Origin: Alkalibacterium sp049389645 | Lineage (GTDB): Bacteria; Bacillota; Bacilli; Lactobacillales; Carnobacteriaceae_A | Assembly: GCF_049389645.1 (NCBI RefSeq) | Contig: NZ_CP186540.1 | Coordinates: forward strand, 682,001 to 746,000 | Direction: 5' to 3' | Length of the DNA: 64,000 nt | In this document: one piece after another, positions 35,299-44,538 of the stretch | How positions within the stretch are numbered: the first letter of the stretch is position 1 | Layout: each line of letters opens with the position of its first letter | Notes under the pieces: generated by a model | Databases searched by the model: none | Told to the model about the DNA's origin: nothing | What the model saw: the letters and a program-made list of their open reading frames with translations, nothing else | Translations under genes and position numbers: made by a program

Positions 35299-36300
35299 CT
35301 ATTCAGCTTTGCCTTCTCGTTGCATCAGATTGAGTATCGCATATTCAACTTCAGCATTATTATATAGCACTTCGTAAAGTGCTTCAGTAATAGGCATCTC
35401 AATTTTATATTCTTTTGCTAATTCATAAGCAGCTTGTGTGGTAGAAACACCCTCAACAACCATTCCCATATTCTCCAATACCGATTCAATCTTTTCGCCT
35501 TTACCTAATTGGTACCCGGCTCTCCAGTTACGTGAATGTGGACTGGTACACGTCACAATCAAATCGCCCACACCACTGAGACCCATAAAGGTTAAGGGGT
35601 CTGCTCCTAACTCAATGCCTAAGCGGCTGATTTCAGCCAGGCCACGCGTGACGAGCCCGGCTTTTGCGTTATCCCCATAACCAAGTCCAGCAATAATTCC
35701 AGACCCGATTGCGATAATGTTTTTTAATGCTGCTCCGATTTCTACTCCGATGATATCTTTATTCGTATAGACACGGAAGTAATCATTAATAAACAAAGAT
35801 TGAACAAAGCGTGCACTATCTATATGAGTTGACGCCGCTGTGATTGTAGTTAAATCGCGTTTTATCACCTCTTCAGCATGACTGGGTCCAGATAAAGCAA
35901 CAATACCATTTATGTTTTCTGAAGAAAGCTCCTCTTCAATAATCGTCGAAATACGTTTATGTGTATGTCTTTCAAGACCCTTGGAAGCGTGGATGATCGT
36001 CACTTTTCTCTCTAATAATTTATTGACTTTCTGTGAGAGTTCTCGCATCCCGTTTGTTGGGATAACGAAAACAATGGCTTCGACATCCCGAATAGCTTCT
36101 TTTAAATCAGTCGTTGCCATAATTACATCTGAAAATTTGAACTCTGGTAAATAATGGGCATTAGTATGTTGTGTGTTGATTTCATTTTGCTGTGCTTCGT
36201 CTCTGGTCCATAATTTAACGTGATGACCATTTTCAACTAAAACATTTGCTAAAGCACTGCCCCAAGAGCCAGCACCTAAGACCGCAATTTCACTTCCCAC
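35299..36300 (-). CDS. gpsA: NAD(P)-dependent glycerol-3-phosphate dehydrogenase
   Basis: 333 aa from a GTG at 36300, chosen because AAGGAG lies 8 bp upstream; a GTG three codons earlier abuts the SD. Rossmann motif VLGAGSWGSALA at the N terminus; LSGPSHAEEV and the catalytic-Lys region GAALKNIIAIGSGI follow. It makes sn-glycerol 3-phosphate for phospholipid synthesis. Gene order hprK-lgt-gpsA-galU matches other Lactobacillales. Confidence 0.95.
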   Translation of the reverse strand: MGSEIAVLGAGSWGSALANVLVENGHHVKLWTRDEAQQNEINTQHTNAHYLPEFKFSDVIMATTDLKEAIRDVEAIVFVIPTNGMRELSQKVNKLLERKVTIIHASKGLERHTHKRISTIIEEELSSENINGIVALSGPSHAEEVIKRDLTTITAASTHIDSARFVQSLFINDYFRVYTNKDIIGVEIGAALKNIIAIGSGIIAGLGYGDNAKAGLVTRGLAEISRLGIELGADPLTFMGLSGVGDLIVTCTSPHSRNWRAGYQLGKGEKIESVLENMGMVVEGVSTTQAAYELAKEYKIEMPITEALYEVLYNNAEVEYAILNLMQREGKAE

Positions 36301-36340
36301 TTTAATCACTCCTTCAAATAACAGGATTTAATCAATACAT

Positions 36341-37216
36341 TTAATTTTTTCTTTGATCATATTTCTTCTTTTTTTCCTGAAATGTTTTTTCCGGTTCAAC
36401 ACCTTCAGTGTAATTAGGCGGTCTCGGATAAGCATAAAATCTTCTGTAGACGATCAATCCAACACCGGCAATAATTAACACTAATGAGAACAGCTGTGAA
36501 ACTCGCAAACCACCGATATACAAGCTGTCAGTTCGCATGCCTTCAATAAAGAATCTGCCTAAACCGTACCAGGCAATATATCCTAAAAAGACTTCTCCTC
36601 TAATTAATACGTTATCTTTAGCTCTTAACACCATTAAAATGGCAAAACCAATAACATTCCATACGGATTCATACAAAAATGTCGGATGATAATAATTCCC
36701 TCCGATATTCATCTGTTCAATGATAAATTCAGGCAATTGAAGTCTTTCCAAAAATCCACGACTAACTTCCCCGCCATGAGCCTCCTGATTGACAAAATTA
36801 CCCCATCTTCCTATTGCTTGAGCAATCATGACATGCGGTGCTAGAATATCTACTAACAGCCATACAGGCACATTGTTTTTTTTGCTGTACCAATACAGTG
36901 TTATAAATCCCAGTATCAACCCACCATAAATTGCCAAACCACCTTCCCAGAAATAAAACATACGGATTGGATCCGCTAAGTAGGTCGGTAATTCAAACAA
37001 CACGTAATACATTCTTGCGCCTAAAATACCTGCTGGTATGATCCAAAAAGCAAGGTCAACAATAAAATCTTCACCTATACCTCTTTTGTTGGCCTCTCTC
37101 ATACTGAGCCACACAGCTAAAAACATCCCAATAACGATAATCAGACCATACCATGCGACTTCTACTGGTCCTAGTCTAAAAGCAATCGGGTCAATGTTGC
37201 CAATAATAATTTGCAT
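36341..37216 (-). CDS. lgt: Prolipoprotein diacylglyceryl transferase
   Basis: 291-aa membrane enzyme with seven membrane helices. The Lgt signature GRWGNFVNQEAHGG lies near residue 136, with the essential-His/Tyr region WYGLIIVIG at the N terminus and GYIAWYGLGRFFIEGMR in the C-terminal half. It attaches diacylglycerol to lipobox cysteines, including that of the lipoprotein at 24.4 kb. The C-terminal tail is basic. RBS GGAGG precedes the ATG; it follows hprK closely. Confidence 0.95.
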   Translation of the reverse strand: MQIIIGNIDPIAFRLGPVEVAWYGLIIVIGMFLAVWLSMREANKRGIGEDFIVDLAFWIIPAGILGARMYYVLFELPTYLADPIRMFYFWEGGLAIYGGLILGFITLYWYSKKNNVPVWLLVDILAPHVMIAQAIGRWGNFVNQEAHGGEVSRGFLERLQLPEFIIEQMNIGGNYYHPTFLYESVWNVIGFAILMVLRAKDNVLIRGEVFLGYIAWYGLGRFFIEGMRTDSLYIGGLRVSQLFSLVLIIAGVGLIVYRRFYAYPRPPNYTEGVEPEKTFQEKKKKYDQRKN

Positions 37217-37230
37217 TCTTGATCCTCCAT

Positions 37231-38169
37231 CTAGTTTTCTTGAGAATTTTTCTCGATTAATTTATTCAAATTATTCTCAAAAGTTTTTGTTGCGTCATAT
37301 CCCATTTCTTTGGCACGGATGTTCATCGTCGCGATTTCTATGATTATTGACAAATTTCGTCCTACTCGAACAGGAATCGAAAGTTTAGGAATATCGACAT
37401 TAAATATACGCATTTTATCCAAATTGTAACCTAAGCGATCGTACTGTTTATTACGATCCCAGTGTTCTAAATTGATTACTAGATCAACCGTTTTCTGTAA
37501 ACGGATAGCACCAACACCAAATAGGTTCACTACATCGATTACGCCAATACCCCTGATTTCGATCAGATTTCTCAGGATTTCAGGTGGTTCTCCTATGATG
37601 CGTCTTTCATCCATCATGTACAGTTCCACTCGGTCATCTGCAACTAAACGATGACCCCGTTGGATAAGCTCTAACGCTGTTTCTGACTTACCTATACCCG
37701 AATCTCCTATGATCAATACACCCATACCATAAATATCAACCAGCACACCGTGTTGGGAGATACGTTCGGCTAATCGTTCTTCTAAAAAATTAGTCACATT
37801 TGAGGACAAACGCGTAGTAGATCGTTTTGAGAGAAGTACAGGTATGCCCTTTTCTTCAGCAGCTTTTAAGAGCTCTTTCGGCGGTTCCATGTTGCGTGAA
37901 ATCAAAAAAGCTGGCGTTTCCGCTTGGCACATTCGTTTCATCACAATATAACGTTCATCACTTGTCATTTTCTTAGCAAATGATAATTCTGTTTTACCTA
38001 GTAATTGTATTCTATCTTGAGGATAAAAACTAAAATATCCAGTGAGTTCTAATGCGGGTCTTGATAAATCACTGATGGTGATTGCTCTATCCAAGTTATT
38101 TTCGCCAACAACAACGCGAATATCATCCATCGCATCTACTAACTCGTGTATTTTTACTGATACAGTCAT
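37231..38169 (-). CDS. hprK: HPr kinase/phosphorylase
   Basis: 312 aa. The N-terminal domain (1-130) is followed by Walker A GDSGIGKS near residue 154, the EIRGIGVIDV motif and the HprK-specific region IPVRVGRNLSIIIEIATMN. It phosphorylates and dephosphorylates Ser46 of HPr and so controls catabolite repression. It is the first gene of the hprK-lgt-gpsA-galU run. RBS AAAGGAG precedes the ATG. Confidence 0.96.
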   Translation of the reverse strand: MTVSVKIHELVDAMDDIRVVVGENNLDRAITISDLSRPALELTGYFSFYPQDRIQLLGKTELSFAKKMTSDERYIVMKRMCQAETPAFLISRNMEPPKELLKAAEEKGIPVLLSKRSTTRLSSNVTNFLEERLAERISQHGVLVDIYGMGVLIIGDSGIGKSETALELIQRGHRLVADDRVELYMMDERRIIGEPPEILRNLIEIRGIGVIDVVNLFGVGAIRLQKTVDLVINLEHWDRNKQYDRLGYNLDKMRIFNVDIPKLSIPVRVGRNLSIIIEIATMNIRAKEMGYDATKTFENNLNKLIEKNSQEN

Positions 38170-38261
38170 TGATTTTCTCCTTTAATCATTGATAAAAACA
38201 TATTCTAATCATATCATATTTGAGTATGTCATAATAGAATAAAACAATACCCATACAAACA

Positions 38262-38298
38262 AAAAGGTTTAATGTAGTCGGACTACATTAAACCTTTT
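38262..38298. terminator. Terminator after the YvlBCD-like operon
   Basis: Perfect 18-bp stem AAAAGGTTTAATGTAGTC and its complement, one-base loop, T-run. Confidence 0.9.
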
Positions 38299-38301
38299 CA
38301 A

Positions 38302-38631
38302 TTAATTAGTGTTTAAAAATGCATTTAATGCTGATACGATTAAGGCTACAAATAGCGCGAGAGTAAATGAACTAAATCCAAACCCTATTACCAAGGCGGC
38401 TGTAAACCATAGCATCAAACCATTAATAATAAAATAGAACAATCCTAATGTCAGGATAGTTATTGGTAAAGATAAAATCACAAGGATAGGTTTAACCAGT
38501 ACATTTAGTATCCCAAAAACAACTGCAGCCAGCAATGCAGTTGTCCACGACGAAATCATAAATCCGTCTAAGAAGCCTGCTAAAGCAAGAAAAATTAAAG
38601 TGTTAGCTAAAATACGTTGCCACCATTTCAT
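38302..38631 (-). CDS. YvlD-like phage-holin-family membrane protein
   Basis: 109-aa very hydrophobic protein with four membrane helices (residues about 5-25, 30-50, 55-80, 85-106), the pattern of the mycobacterial/phage holin 4_2-like family that includes Bacillus YvlD. The start codon is 3 bp after the PspC-like stop, so it belongs to the YvlB-YvlC-YvlD type operon. There is no evidence that it acts as a holin; the operon relatives respond to envelope stress. Confidence 0.85.
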   Translation of the reverse strand: MKWWQRILANTLIFLALAGFLDGFMISSWTTALLAAVVFGILNVLVKPILVILSLPITILTLGLFYFIINGLMLWFTAALVIGFGFSSFTLALFVALIVSALNAFLNTN

Positions 38632-38634
38632 CGA

Positions 38635-38931
38635 TTAAAAGTCACTCCAATCTTCTTCAATCTTTTCCGCTTCTTTTCTTTTAGGTTTTTCATTAAATTG
38701 GCCAAAAGGTGAGTTGGTACGTGGTTTGTTTTCTGATTGAGACTCTCCATTTCCATCAGGCATAACAAGCGCCAATAAGAGATAAATAGGAACGGTCACC
38801 CCTACTCCCAAGAACGTTGCCACTACCACAACCACACGAAGCAATACGGGGTCTATACTAAGGTACTCCCCTATACCACCTAACACTCCGAAAATCACTG
38901 CATTTTGTTTTGATTTCGCTAATTTTTTCAT
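38635..38931 (-). CDS. PspC domain protein (YvlC-like)
   Basis: 98 aa. The N-terminal PspC domain has the typical GVLGGIGEYLSIDPVLLRV opening and a single long membrane helix (VVVVATFLGVGVTVPIYLLLALVMP region, residues about 33-57). A hydrophilic tail rich in Lys and Glu follows. PspC proteins respond to membrane stress. It lies between the YvlB-like and YvlD-like genes in one operon, with a 20-bp gap to the former. Confidence 0.88.
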   Translation of the reverse strand: MKKLAKSKQNAVIFGVLGGIGEYLSIDPVLLRVVVVVATFLGVGVTVPIYLLLALVMPDGNGESQSENKPRTNSPFGQFNEKPKRKEAEKIEEDWSDF

Positions 38932-38951
38932 GGTTTGACCCTCATTTCCTT

Positions 38952-40649
38952 TTATTGATTATCTGTATCTTTGAGCAAAACATTACCCGTTGTGGTCGTT
39001 GCATTAAAATCAAATGACGTTTCATCAACCACTCTTTTATATCGTTTCATATTTTCTGACTTCTCGTTTACTTCAACTTCACTTAATCGACTCTTTATTT
39101 TACCGAATGTCGTTCTTGCCTGTCCCTCTAAAGTGATATTTTTTGGAAGAGCCAGTTTCACGTTTCCATTAACCGTCGTTGCGTTAAGTCTAGTAATCGT
39201 ACTATCCATTACAGTGACTTTTATGTCGCCATTCGTCGTAGACAAATCTCCACTTTTAATCGTTCCATCATATACAAGAGAACCATTTACCGAGCTAGCA
39301 AGCAGATCTTTTAATTGGCTGTTTTTAATTGTTACCGAACCGTTCGATCCTTTAGCTTCCAGCATTGTTCCACTCAGTCTTTCAAAATTGATTGATCCGT
39401 TCGTTGATTTAGCATAAACATCTTTAACCTCAATGTCAGTGACCAATACGTTACCATTCAAGGTATTGATCGATAAATAATCATACATTCTTTCCGGTAA
39501 GGTGAGCGTCAAGTCTACATAGATACGTTTATTGGGAACGTGGACTATTAATTTGTCCTCATCTGCAGAAATAGTACTGCGTACGTCAAAAGATTTTTCA
39601 GGTGTCTCTTCATCCATTTTTCCATACAGTTTTCCTTTTGCAGATAACTTTATCGTTTGCGTGCTTCCTTTGTTTATAGTAACTTTTCCATTTGCGATCT
39701 TTACATCTAAAATGGTTGCTGTCGACTCGTCAAATGCCCACTCTTTACTATACTCCTTGGAAGCCAAGGTTGGAAATTTCAAATTGACATTTTTCCAATC
39801 GAAATTATCGAGCACATTATCAAAAGATGTCCGAATCGTTTCTTTAACATCTTTATCAGAGGCTTCTTTCACCCTTTTTTTAAATAGTGTCGACATCTCT
39901 TTGCTGGCTTCTTCAATGCGTTTACCTGCTTTTGACAATTCCTCACTGGCTTCTTTTTTCCAATCTTCAGGAATTTCAAAATCAGCTGTCGCTTGTCTAG
40001 CTTTAAGTGTCCACTGTTTGACTTTTGAACGGTTCAACTGTTTGACACACTCATTTTTTTCGACAATTAGTTCTGCTTTTTTCTTCTCCAGCTGAGAAAC
40101 TTCAGCAGTCAGCTCTGTGATACGCTCATCTTCTTCAAAGTCCTGTTCAGTCATTTCAACACGTTCCAGTTCTTGAGAAAGTTTGTCAACTTTATTTCTC
40201 AATGCGATTATTTCATTGGTATTGTCTACTTCATCCAGTTGTTTGATTAACCCTAGTTCTTTTTGAACAAGTTGAATTTCTTCTGAAATGGCTATTTTTC
40301 TATCTTCAATGTCTAATTGACTATTTTTAGTTAGGCTATTCAATTCAGCATTTTTCTCACTTATTTTTGAATCAACTTCCTTGAGCTGTTGATTCAAATT
40401 GTCTAGTTTGACAGAACATTCATTGATCTCTTTGACCAATGCCTCTAGCTCAATTTCAGCCTCTTTTTGGTGTTGTGTTGATTCTGTTTCAGTCTTTTCT
40501 TCAACAGGCTGATCTTCTTGTTCAGTGAATTCTTCAGCTTCTACTTTTTTTCCTTCTTTGTTGATTGTATTTTCTAGTAAGTCTAGGCCTTCTTCAATCG
40601 ATAAAATACCTTTTTTCATCAAGTCTATGATACGTTCTTTTTCATTCAT
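38952..40649 (-). CDS. YvlB-like DUF4097 protein with long coiled coil
   Basis: 565 aa, longer than the approximately 365 residues of Bacillus YvlB. Residues 1-35 form the SHOCT-like start (IIDLMKKGILSIEEGLDLLE); residues about 40-215 are heptad-rich, Glu/Lys-rich coiled coil. A linker around 215-290 follows, then a DUF4097 beta-helical region (about 300-560) with repeated N-G-x-V/I turns such as TLNGNVLV, STNGSINF and TVNGNVKL. No signal peptide is seen. It is the first gene of an operon with PspC- and YvlD-like genes and probably scaffolds an envelope-stress complex. RBS GGAGGG precedes the ATG. Confidence 0.88.
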   Translation of the reverse strand: MNEKERIIDLMKKGILSIEEGLDLLENTINKEGKKVEAEEFTEQEDQPVEEKTETESTQHQKEAEIELEALVKEINECSVKLDNLNQQLKEVDSKISEKNAELNSLTKNSQLDIEDRKIAISEEIQLVQKELGLIKQLDEVDNTNEIIALRNKVDKLSQELERVEMTEQDFEEDERITELTAEVSQLEKKKAELIVEKNECVKQLNRSKVKQWTLKARQATADFEIPEDWKKEASEELSKAGKRIEEASKEMSTLFKKRVKEASDKDVKETIRTSFDNVLDNFDWKNVNLKFPTLASKEYSKEWAFDESTATILDVKIANGKVTINKGSTQTIKLSAKGKLYGKMDEETPEKSFDVRSTISADEDKLIVHVPNKRIYVDLTLTLPERMYDYLSINTLNGNVLVTDIEVKDVYAKSTNGSINFERLSGTMLEAKGSNGSVTIKNSQLKDLLASSVNGSLVYDGTIKSGDLSTTNGDIKVTVMDSTITRLNATTVNGNVKLALPKNITLEGQARTTFGKIKSRLSEVEVNEKSENMKRYKRVVDETSFDFNATTTTGNVLLKDTDNQ

Positions 40650-40820
40650 TCAAAGCCCTCCTATATGGGTTCCTTTAATCGATGCACAATAGTTCCACAC
40701 GTTCTACAATTATTATGCACTATCTATTTTAGAATGTCATAGGACTTACGACTGATTTTTGTATTAAAAATAACTGAACTAATAATTCTCGAAGTAGATC
40801 AACAAATAGAAAACAATGCT

Positions 40821-43646
40821 TTAACCTTTATTCAGCATCTCACTCAAATAGTGACCTGTATAACTCTCTTGGCAATCAGCAACCTCTTCTGGAGTTCCTG
40901 TTACAATAACGTTCCCGCCACCTTCGCCACCTTCTGGACCAAGATCTATAATATGATCTGCCACTTTTATGACATCCAGATTATGTTCGATGACAAGCAC
41001 TGTATTCCCTGCCTCTACTAAACGATCTAAGACTTGCAATAGTCGAGCTATATCATCCGCATGCAGACCGGTCGTTGGTTCATCGAGAATATAAAAGTTA
41101 TGACCATTCTGTCTTTTGTGCAGTTCACTCGCCAGCTTCATACGCTGAGCTTCCCCACCTGAAAGCGTAGTGGCAGGTTGTCCCAACCGCACATAACCCA
41201 GGCCTACATCTATGATTGTCTGCATTTTACGTTCAATTTTCGGGACATTGGCAAAAAAGCTGACAGCTTCATCGATTGTCATCCCTAATACATCAGCAAT
41301 ATTTTTCCCTTTATATTTCACTTCCAGCGTTTCTGAGTTGTAACGTGTTCCATGACATATTTCACAAGGAACATAAACGTCAGGCAAGAAGTGCATTTCG
41401 ATTTTTAATATCCCGTCACCTCTGCACGATTCACAACGTCCGCCTTTCACATTAAAACTGAACCGTCCTTTTTTATATCCGCGCATCTTAGCTTCATTGG
41501 TCTTTGCAAATAAATCACGAATATCATCAAAAACGCTCGTATATGTTGCTGGATTACTCCTTGGTGTGCGCCCGATCGGACTCTGGTCGATATCGATCAC
41601 TTTTTCCAGTTGTTCATATCCTTCAATTGACTTAAATTTACCTGGTCTCTTTTTAGAACGACTGACTTCTCTTGCCAAAGCTTTATGCAGGATTCCGTTT
41701 ATTAATGAACTCTTCCCAGAACCGGAGACGCCCGTTACAGCAACAAAGAGACCTAACGGAAAATCAACATCAATATTTTTAAGATTATTTTCCTGAGCAC
41801 CTTTGATTTTAATGTAACCTTCTTTGTTGGTTCGTCTGGTTTTTGGTATAGGAATTTCTTTTTTCCCTGATAAATAAGCACCAGTGATCGAATTTGGATT
41901 TGCCATGATATCGTCTATTGTTCCAGTGGCGACTACTTCTCCACCTTTTTCTCCTGCTCCCGGACCAATATCAATAATATGATCCGCCGCACGCATAGTG
42001 TCTTCGTCGTGTTCCACAACAATCAAAGTATTGCCCAAATCTCTCATTTTCTTCAGGGAATCGATCAGACGATTATTATCTCGCTGATGCAATCCAATAG
42101 ATGGTTCATCTAGTATATAAAGGACACCTGACAAGTTTGATCCGATTTGAGTGGCTAAACGAATCCGCTGTGCTTCACCACCAGATAGCGTTCCCGCTTT
42201 ACGATTTAAGGTTAGATAATCAAGTCCGACATTTTTCAAAAACGATAACCGTTCTTTTATTTCTTTGTTTATAGGTTTGGCTATGGTTGCATCTTTGGAG
42301 GAAAGATTTAAGTTATCAAAAAATTCCAATGCGTGTTCCACAGAAAGCTGACTGATGTCACCAAGGTCTTCTCCTTCTATTTTAACGGCTAAAGCTTCTT
42401 CGTTCAAACGCTTTCCATGACAAACAAGACACTCCAATTCAGTCATGTACTGCTGCATAACCTTGCGTGTATAGTCACTATTCGTTTCGTGGTATCGTCT
42501 ATTTACATTAGGCATTACACCTTCAAATGGAATCATCGTATCACGGACACTACCGAAATCATTTTTATAATGAAAATGAAACTTTTTCTTTTTAGATCCG
42601 TTTAGTACGATATCTTTGTGTTTTTTTGGTAAATCTTTGAAAGGAATCGTTGTATCGATGTCAAACGCTTCGCATGCTTGCGATAACATCTGTGGGTAAT
42701 AACTCGAGCTAATGGGCTGCCATGGAAGTAATGCGCCTTTATCTAAGGAAAGTGTTTTGTCTGGAACAACAAGATCGATATCCACTTCGAGCTTCGTTCC
42801 TAATCCATCACATTCTGAACAAGCCCCAAACGGAGCATTAAATGAAAACAGACGTGGCTCCAGTGGTGGTAGCGTAAAGCCACATACTGGACAGGCATAA
42901 TGTTCGCTAAAGAGTACTTCTTCTTCGCCAATAACATCTGCTATAACGTATCCTTCACCCAACTGCAAGGCAGCTTCCAGAGAATCGAACAAACGAGATC
43001 GAATGCCGTCTTTAATTGCTATACGATCTATAATGACATCTATGGAATGATTGACGTTTTTATCCAACTCAATTTCTTCATCAATATCAACCAATTCATT
43101 GTCAATTCTGAGTCTGACATAGCCTTCACTTTTTATCTTTTCCAAAACTTTTTTGTGCTGCCCTTTTTTCTCTTTTATTACGGGGGCAAGAATTTGAAGA
43201 CGTGTTTTTTCTGGATATTCCAAGATCCGATCAACCATTTGTTCGATGGACTGACTGGATATCTCAGTTCCATCATTTGGACAAATTGGTTTCCCGATTC
43301 TTGCGTACATCAATCTCAAAAAGTCATTGATTTCAGTAACCGTTCCAACGGTTGACCGCGGGTTATTACTTGTCGTCTTCTGATCGATTGAAATTGCCGG
43401 ACTGAGTCCTTCGATACTGTCCACATCAGGTTTATCCATTTGACCTAAAAATTGTCTGGCATACGAAGACAGGGATTCGACATATCGACGCTGTCCTTCC
43501 GCATAAAGCGTATCAAACGCCAGGGAACTTTTTCCTGACCCTGATAAACCTGTCATCACAACCAGTTTATCTCGCGGAATAGTGATATCTATATTTTTCA
43601 AATTATGCGAACGTGCTCCACGTACTACAATTTTATCATTAGCCAT
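40821..43646 (-). CDS. uvrA: Excinuclease ABC subunit A
   Basis: 941 aa, full length. Two ABC ATPase modules: Walker A GLSGSGKSS near residue 34 and GVSGSGKSS near 640, signatures LSGGEAQRIRL and LSGGEAQRMKL. Zinc modules CPVC...CSEC and CESC...CEICHG are intact. It recognises DNA damage for nucleotide excision repair. uvrB, usually next to it in Firmicutes, is absent: the upstream neighbour is a nucleotidase in a separate unit. RBS AGGTAGGA precedes the ATG. Confidence 0.97.
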   Translation of the reverse strand: MANDKIVVRGARSHNLKNIDITIPRDKLVVMTGLSGSGKSSLAFDTLYAEGQRRYVESLSSYARQFLGQMDKPDVDSIEGLSPAISIDQKTTSNNPRSTVGTVTEINDFLRLMYARIGKPICPNDGTEISSQSIEQMVDRILEYPEKTRLQILAPVIKEKKGQHKKVLEKIKSEGYVRLRIDNELVDIDEEIELDKNVNHSIDVIIDRIAIKDGIRSRLFDSLEAALQLGEGYVIADVIGEEEVLFSEHYACPVCGFTLPPLEPRLFSFNAPFGACSECDGLGTKLEVDIDLVVPDKTLSLDKGALLPWQPISSSYYPQMLSQACEAFDIDTTIPFKDLPKKHKDIVLNGSKKKKFHFHYKNDFGSVRDTMIPFEGVMPNVNRRYHETNSDYTRKVMQQYMTELECLVCHGKRLNEEALAVKIEGEDLGDISQLSVEHALEFFDNLNLSSKDATIAKPINKEIKERLSFLKNVGLDYLTLNRKAGTLSGGEAQRIRLATQIGSNLSGVLYILDEPSIGLHQRDNNRLIDSLKKMRDLGNTLIVVEHDEDTMRAADHIIDIGPGAGEKGGEVVATGTIDDIMANPNSITGAYLSGKKEIPIPKTRRTNKEGYIKIKGAQENNLKNIDVDFPLGLFVAVTGVSGSGKSSLINGILHKALAREVSRSKKRPGKFKSIEGYEQLEKVIDIDQSPIGRTPRSNPATYTSVFDDIRDLFAKTNEAKMRGYKKGRFSFNVKGGRCESCRGDGILKIEMHFLPDVYVPCEICHGTRYNSETLEVKYKGKNIADVLGMTIDEAVSFFANVPKIERKMQTIIDVGLGYVRLGQPATTLSGGEAQRMKLASELHKRQNGHNFYILDEPTTGLHADDIARLLQVLDRLVEAGNTVLVIEHNLDVIKVADHIIDLGPEGGEGGGNVIVTGTPEEVADCQESYTGHYLSEMLNKG

Positions 43647-43754
43647 ACTTTCATCCTACCTTTATTAATCGTCTCTTGTCATATCATTCTCTTATTCATA
43701 TTGTAAGGTTTTTAATCGATTTATGCGACTATTAGACTCTGAATCGCTACTAAA

Positions 43755-43785
43755 AGAGAGGAAAGAGTCCTACTCTTTCCTCTCT
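43755..43785 (-). terminator. Terminator after the YfbR-like gene
   Basis: Stem AGAGAGGAAAGAGT/ACTCTTTCCTCTCT with a 3-nt loop and a short T-run on the minus strand. Confidence 0.85.
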
Positions 43786-43807
43786 TCCATTGTTAATTTT
43801 AACATAT

Positions 43808-44473
43808 TTACTCGTCTATTGCGAATGTCTGTTCTACTTTGTGGTTCTTTAGAATCGCTCTAGATATTTTTTCTAGTTCTGACTGATTGGTGAACTCACC
43901 CTTCAGTAAATCAGGCAATATCTCTGCTAGAAAATATTGCACGCTTACCATTTCTTTGAAGTTTAAAATCGTATCTAATGACTCCTGGTAAATTTCTGTG
44001 AAAAGCGATTCTGGATTTCCTTTTTGTATTTCACCAAAAGACTCATAGAGCAGATCGACTTTATCCGCTACTGATAAAATTTTCCCTTCCAAAGTATCAT
44101 CTTTTCCTTCTTTTAGCCGTTCATGGTAAATGGACTGGAATTCTTCCGGAAACTCTTGCTGTATAAAGTGTTGAGTCATGGATTCTTCGACATGTGCCAA
44201 ACGATCTCGTAAGTCGGGATCTGCATATTTGACGGGTGTTTTGATATCCCCTATAAAAATTTCTGCATAATCATGATTCAAAGCTTTTTCGTACAATGCT
44301 TTCCAGTTAACCTTATTGCCTCTGTTTTCTTCAACTGTTCCCAGAAATTGAGCAACTTTGGTCACTTTAAAGGAATGTTCTGCGACAGAATGTTCCTCAT
44401 ACTTAAATTTTCCGGGACAACGATATATTTTTTCTAAATCACTCAAACTCTTAAAATATTCATGTATTCCCAT
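43808..44473 (-). CDS. HD-domain 5'-deoxynucleotidase, YfbR-like
   Basis: 221 aa from the ATG at 44473 (AAGGGGAG upstream). HD-domain metal ligands: EEHSVAEHSF near residue 27, HDYAEIF near 65 and a later Asp in SVADKVDLL, typical of YfbR-type enzymes. These remove the 5' phosphate from deoxynucleoside monophosphates and so influence dNTP pools. It stands between the CDF exporter and uvrA. The exact substrate is unconfirmed. Confidence 0.85.
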   Translation of the reverse strand: MGIHEYFKSLSDLEKIYRCPGKFKYEEHSVAEHSFKVTKVAQFLGTVEENRGNKVNWKALYEKALNHDYAEIFIGDIKTPVKYADPDLRDRLAHVEESMTQHFIQQEFPEEFQSIYHERLKEGKDDTLEGKILSVADKVDLLYESFGEIQKGNPESLFTEIYQESLDTILNFKEMVSVQYFLAEILPDLLKGEFTNQSELEKISRAILKNHKVEQTFAIDE

Positions 44474-44538
44474 AATTATCTCCCCTTTTGTTGTCGAATT
44501 CACCTAATATTATCAACTTCGCTGTCCCTTATCAACTA

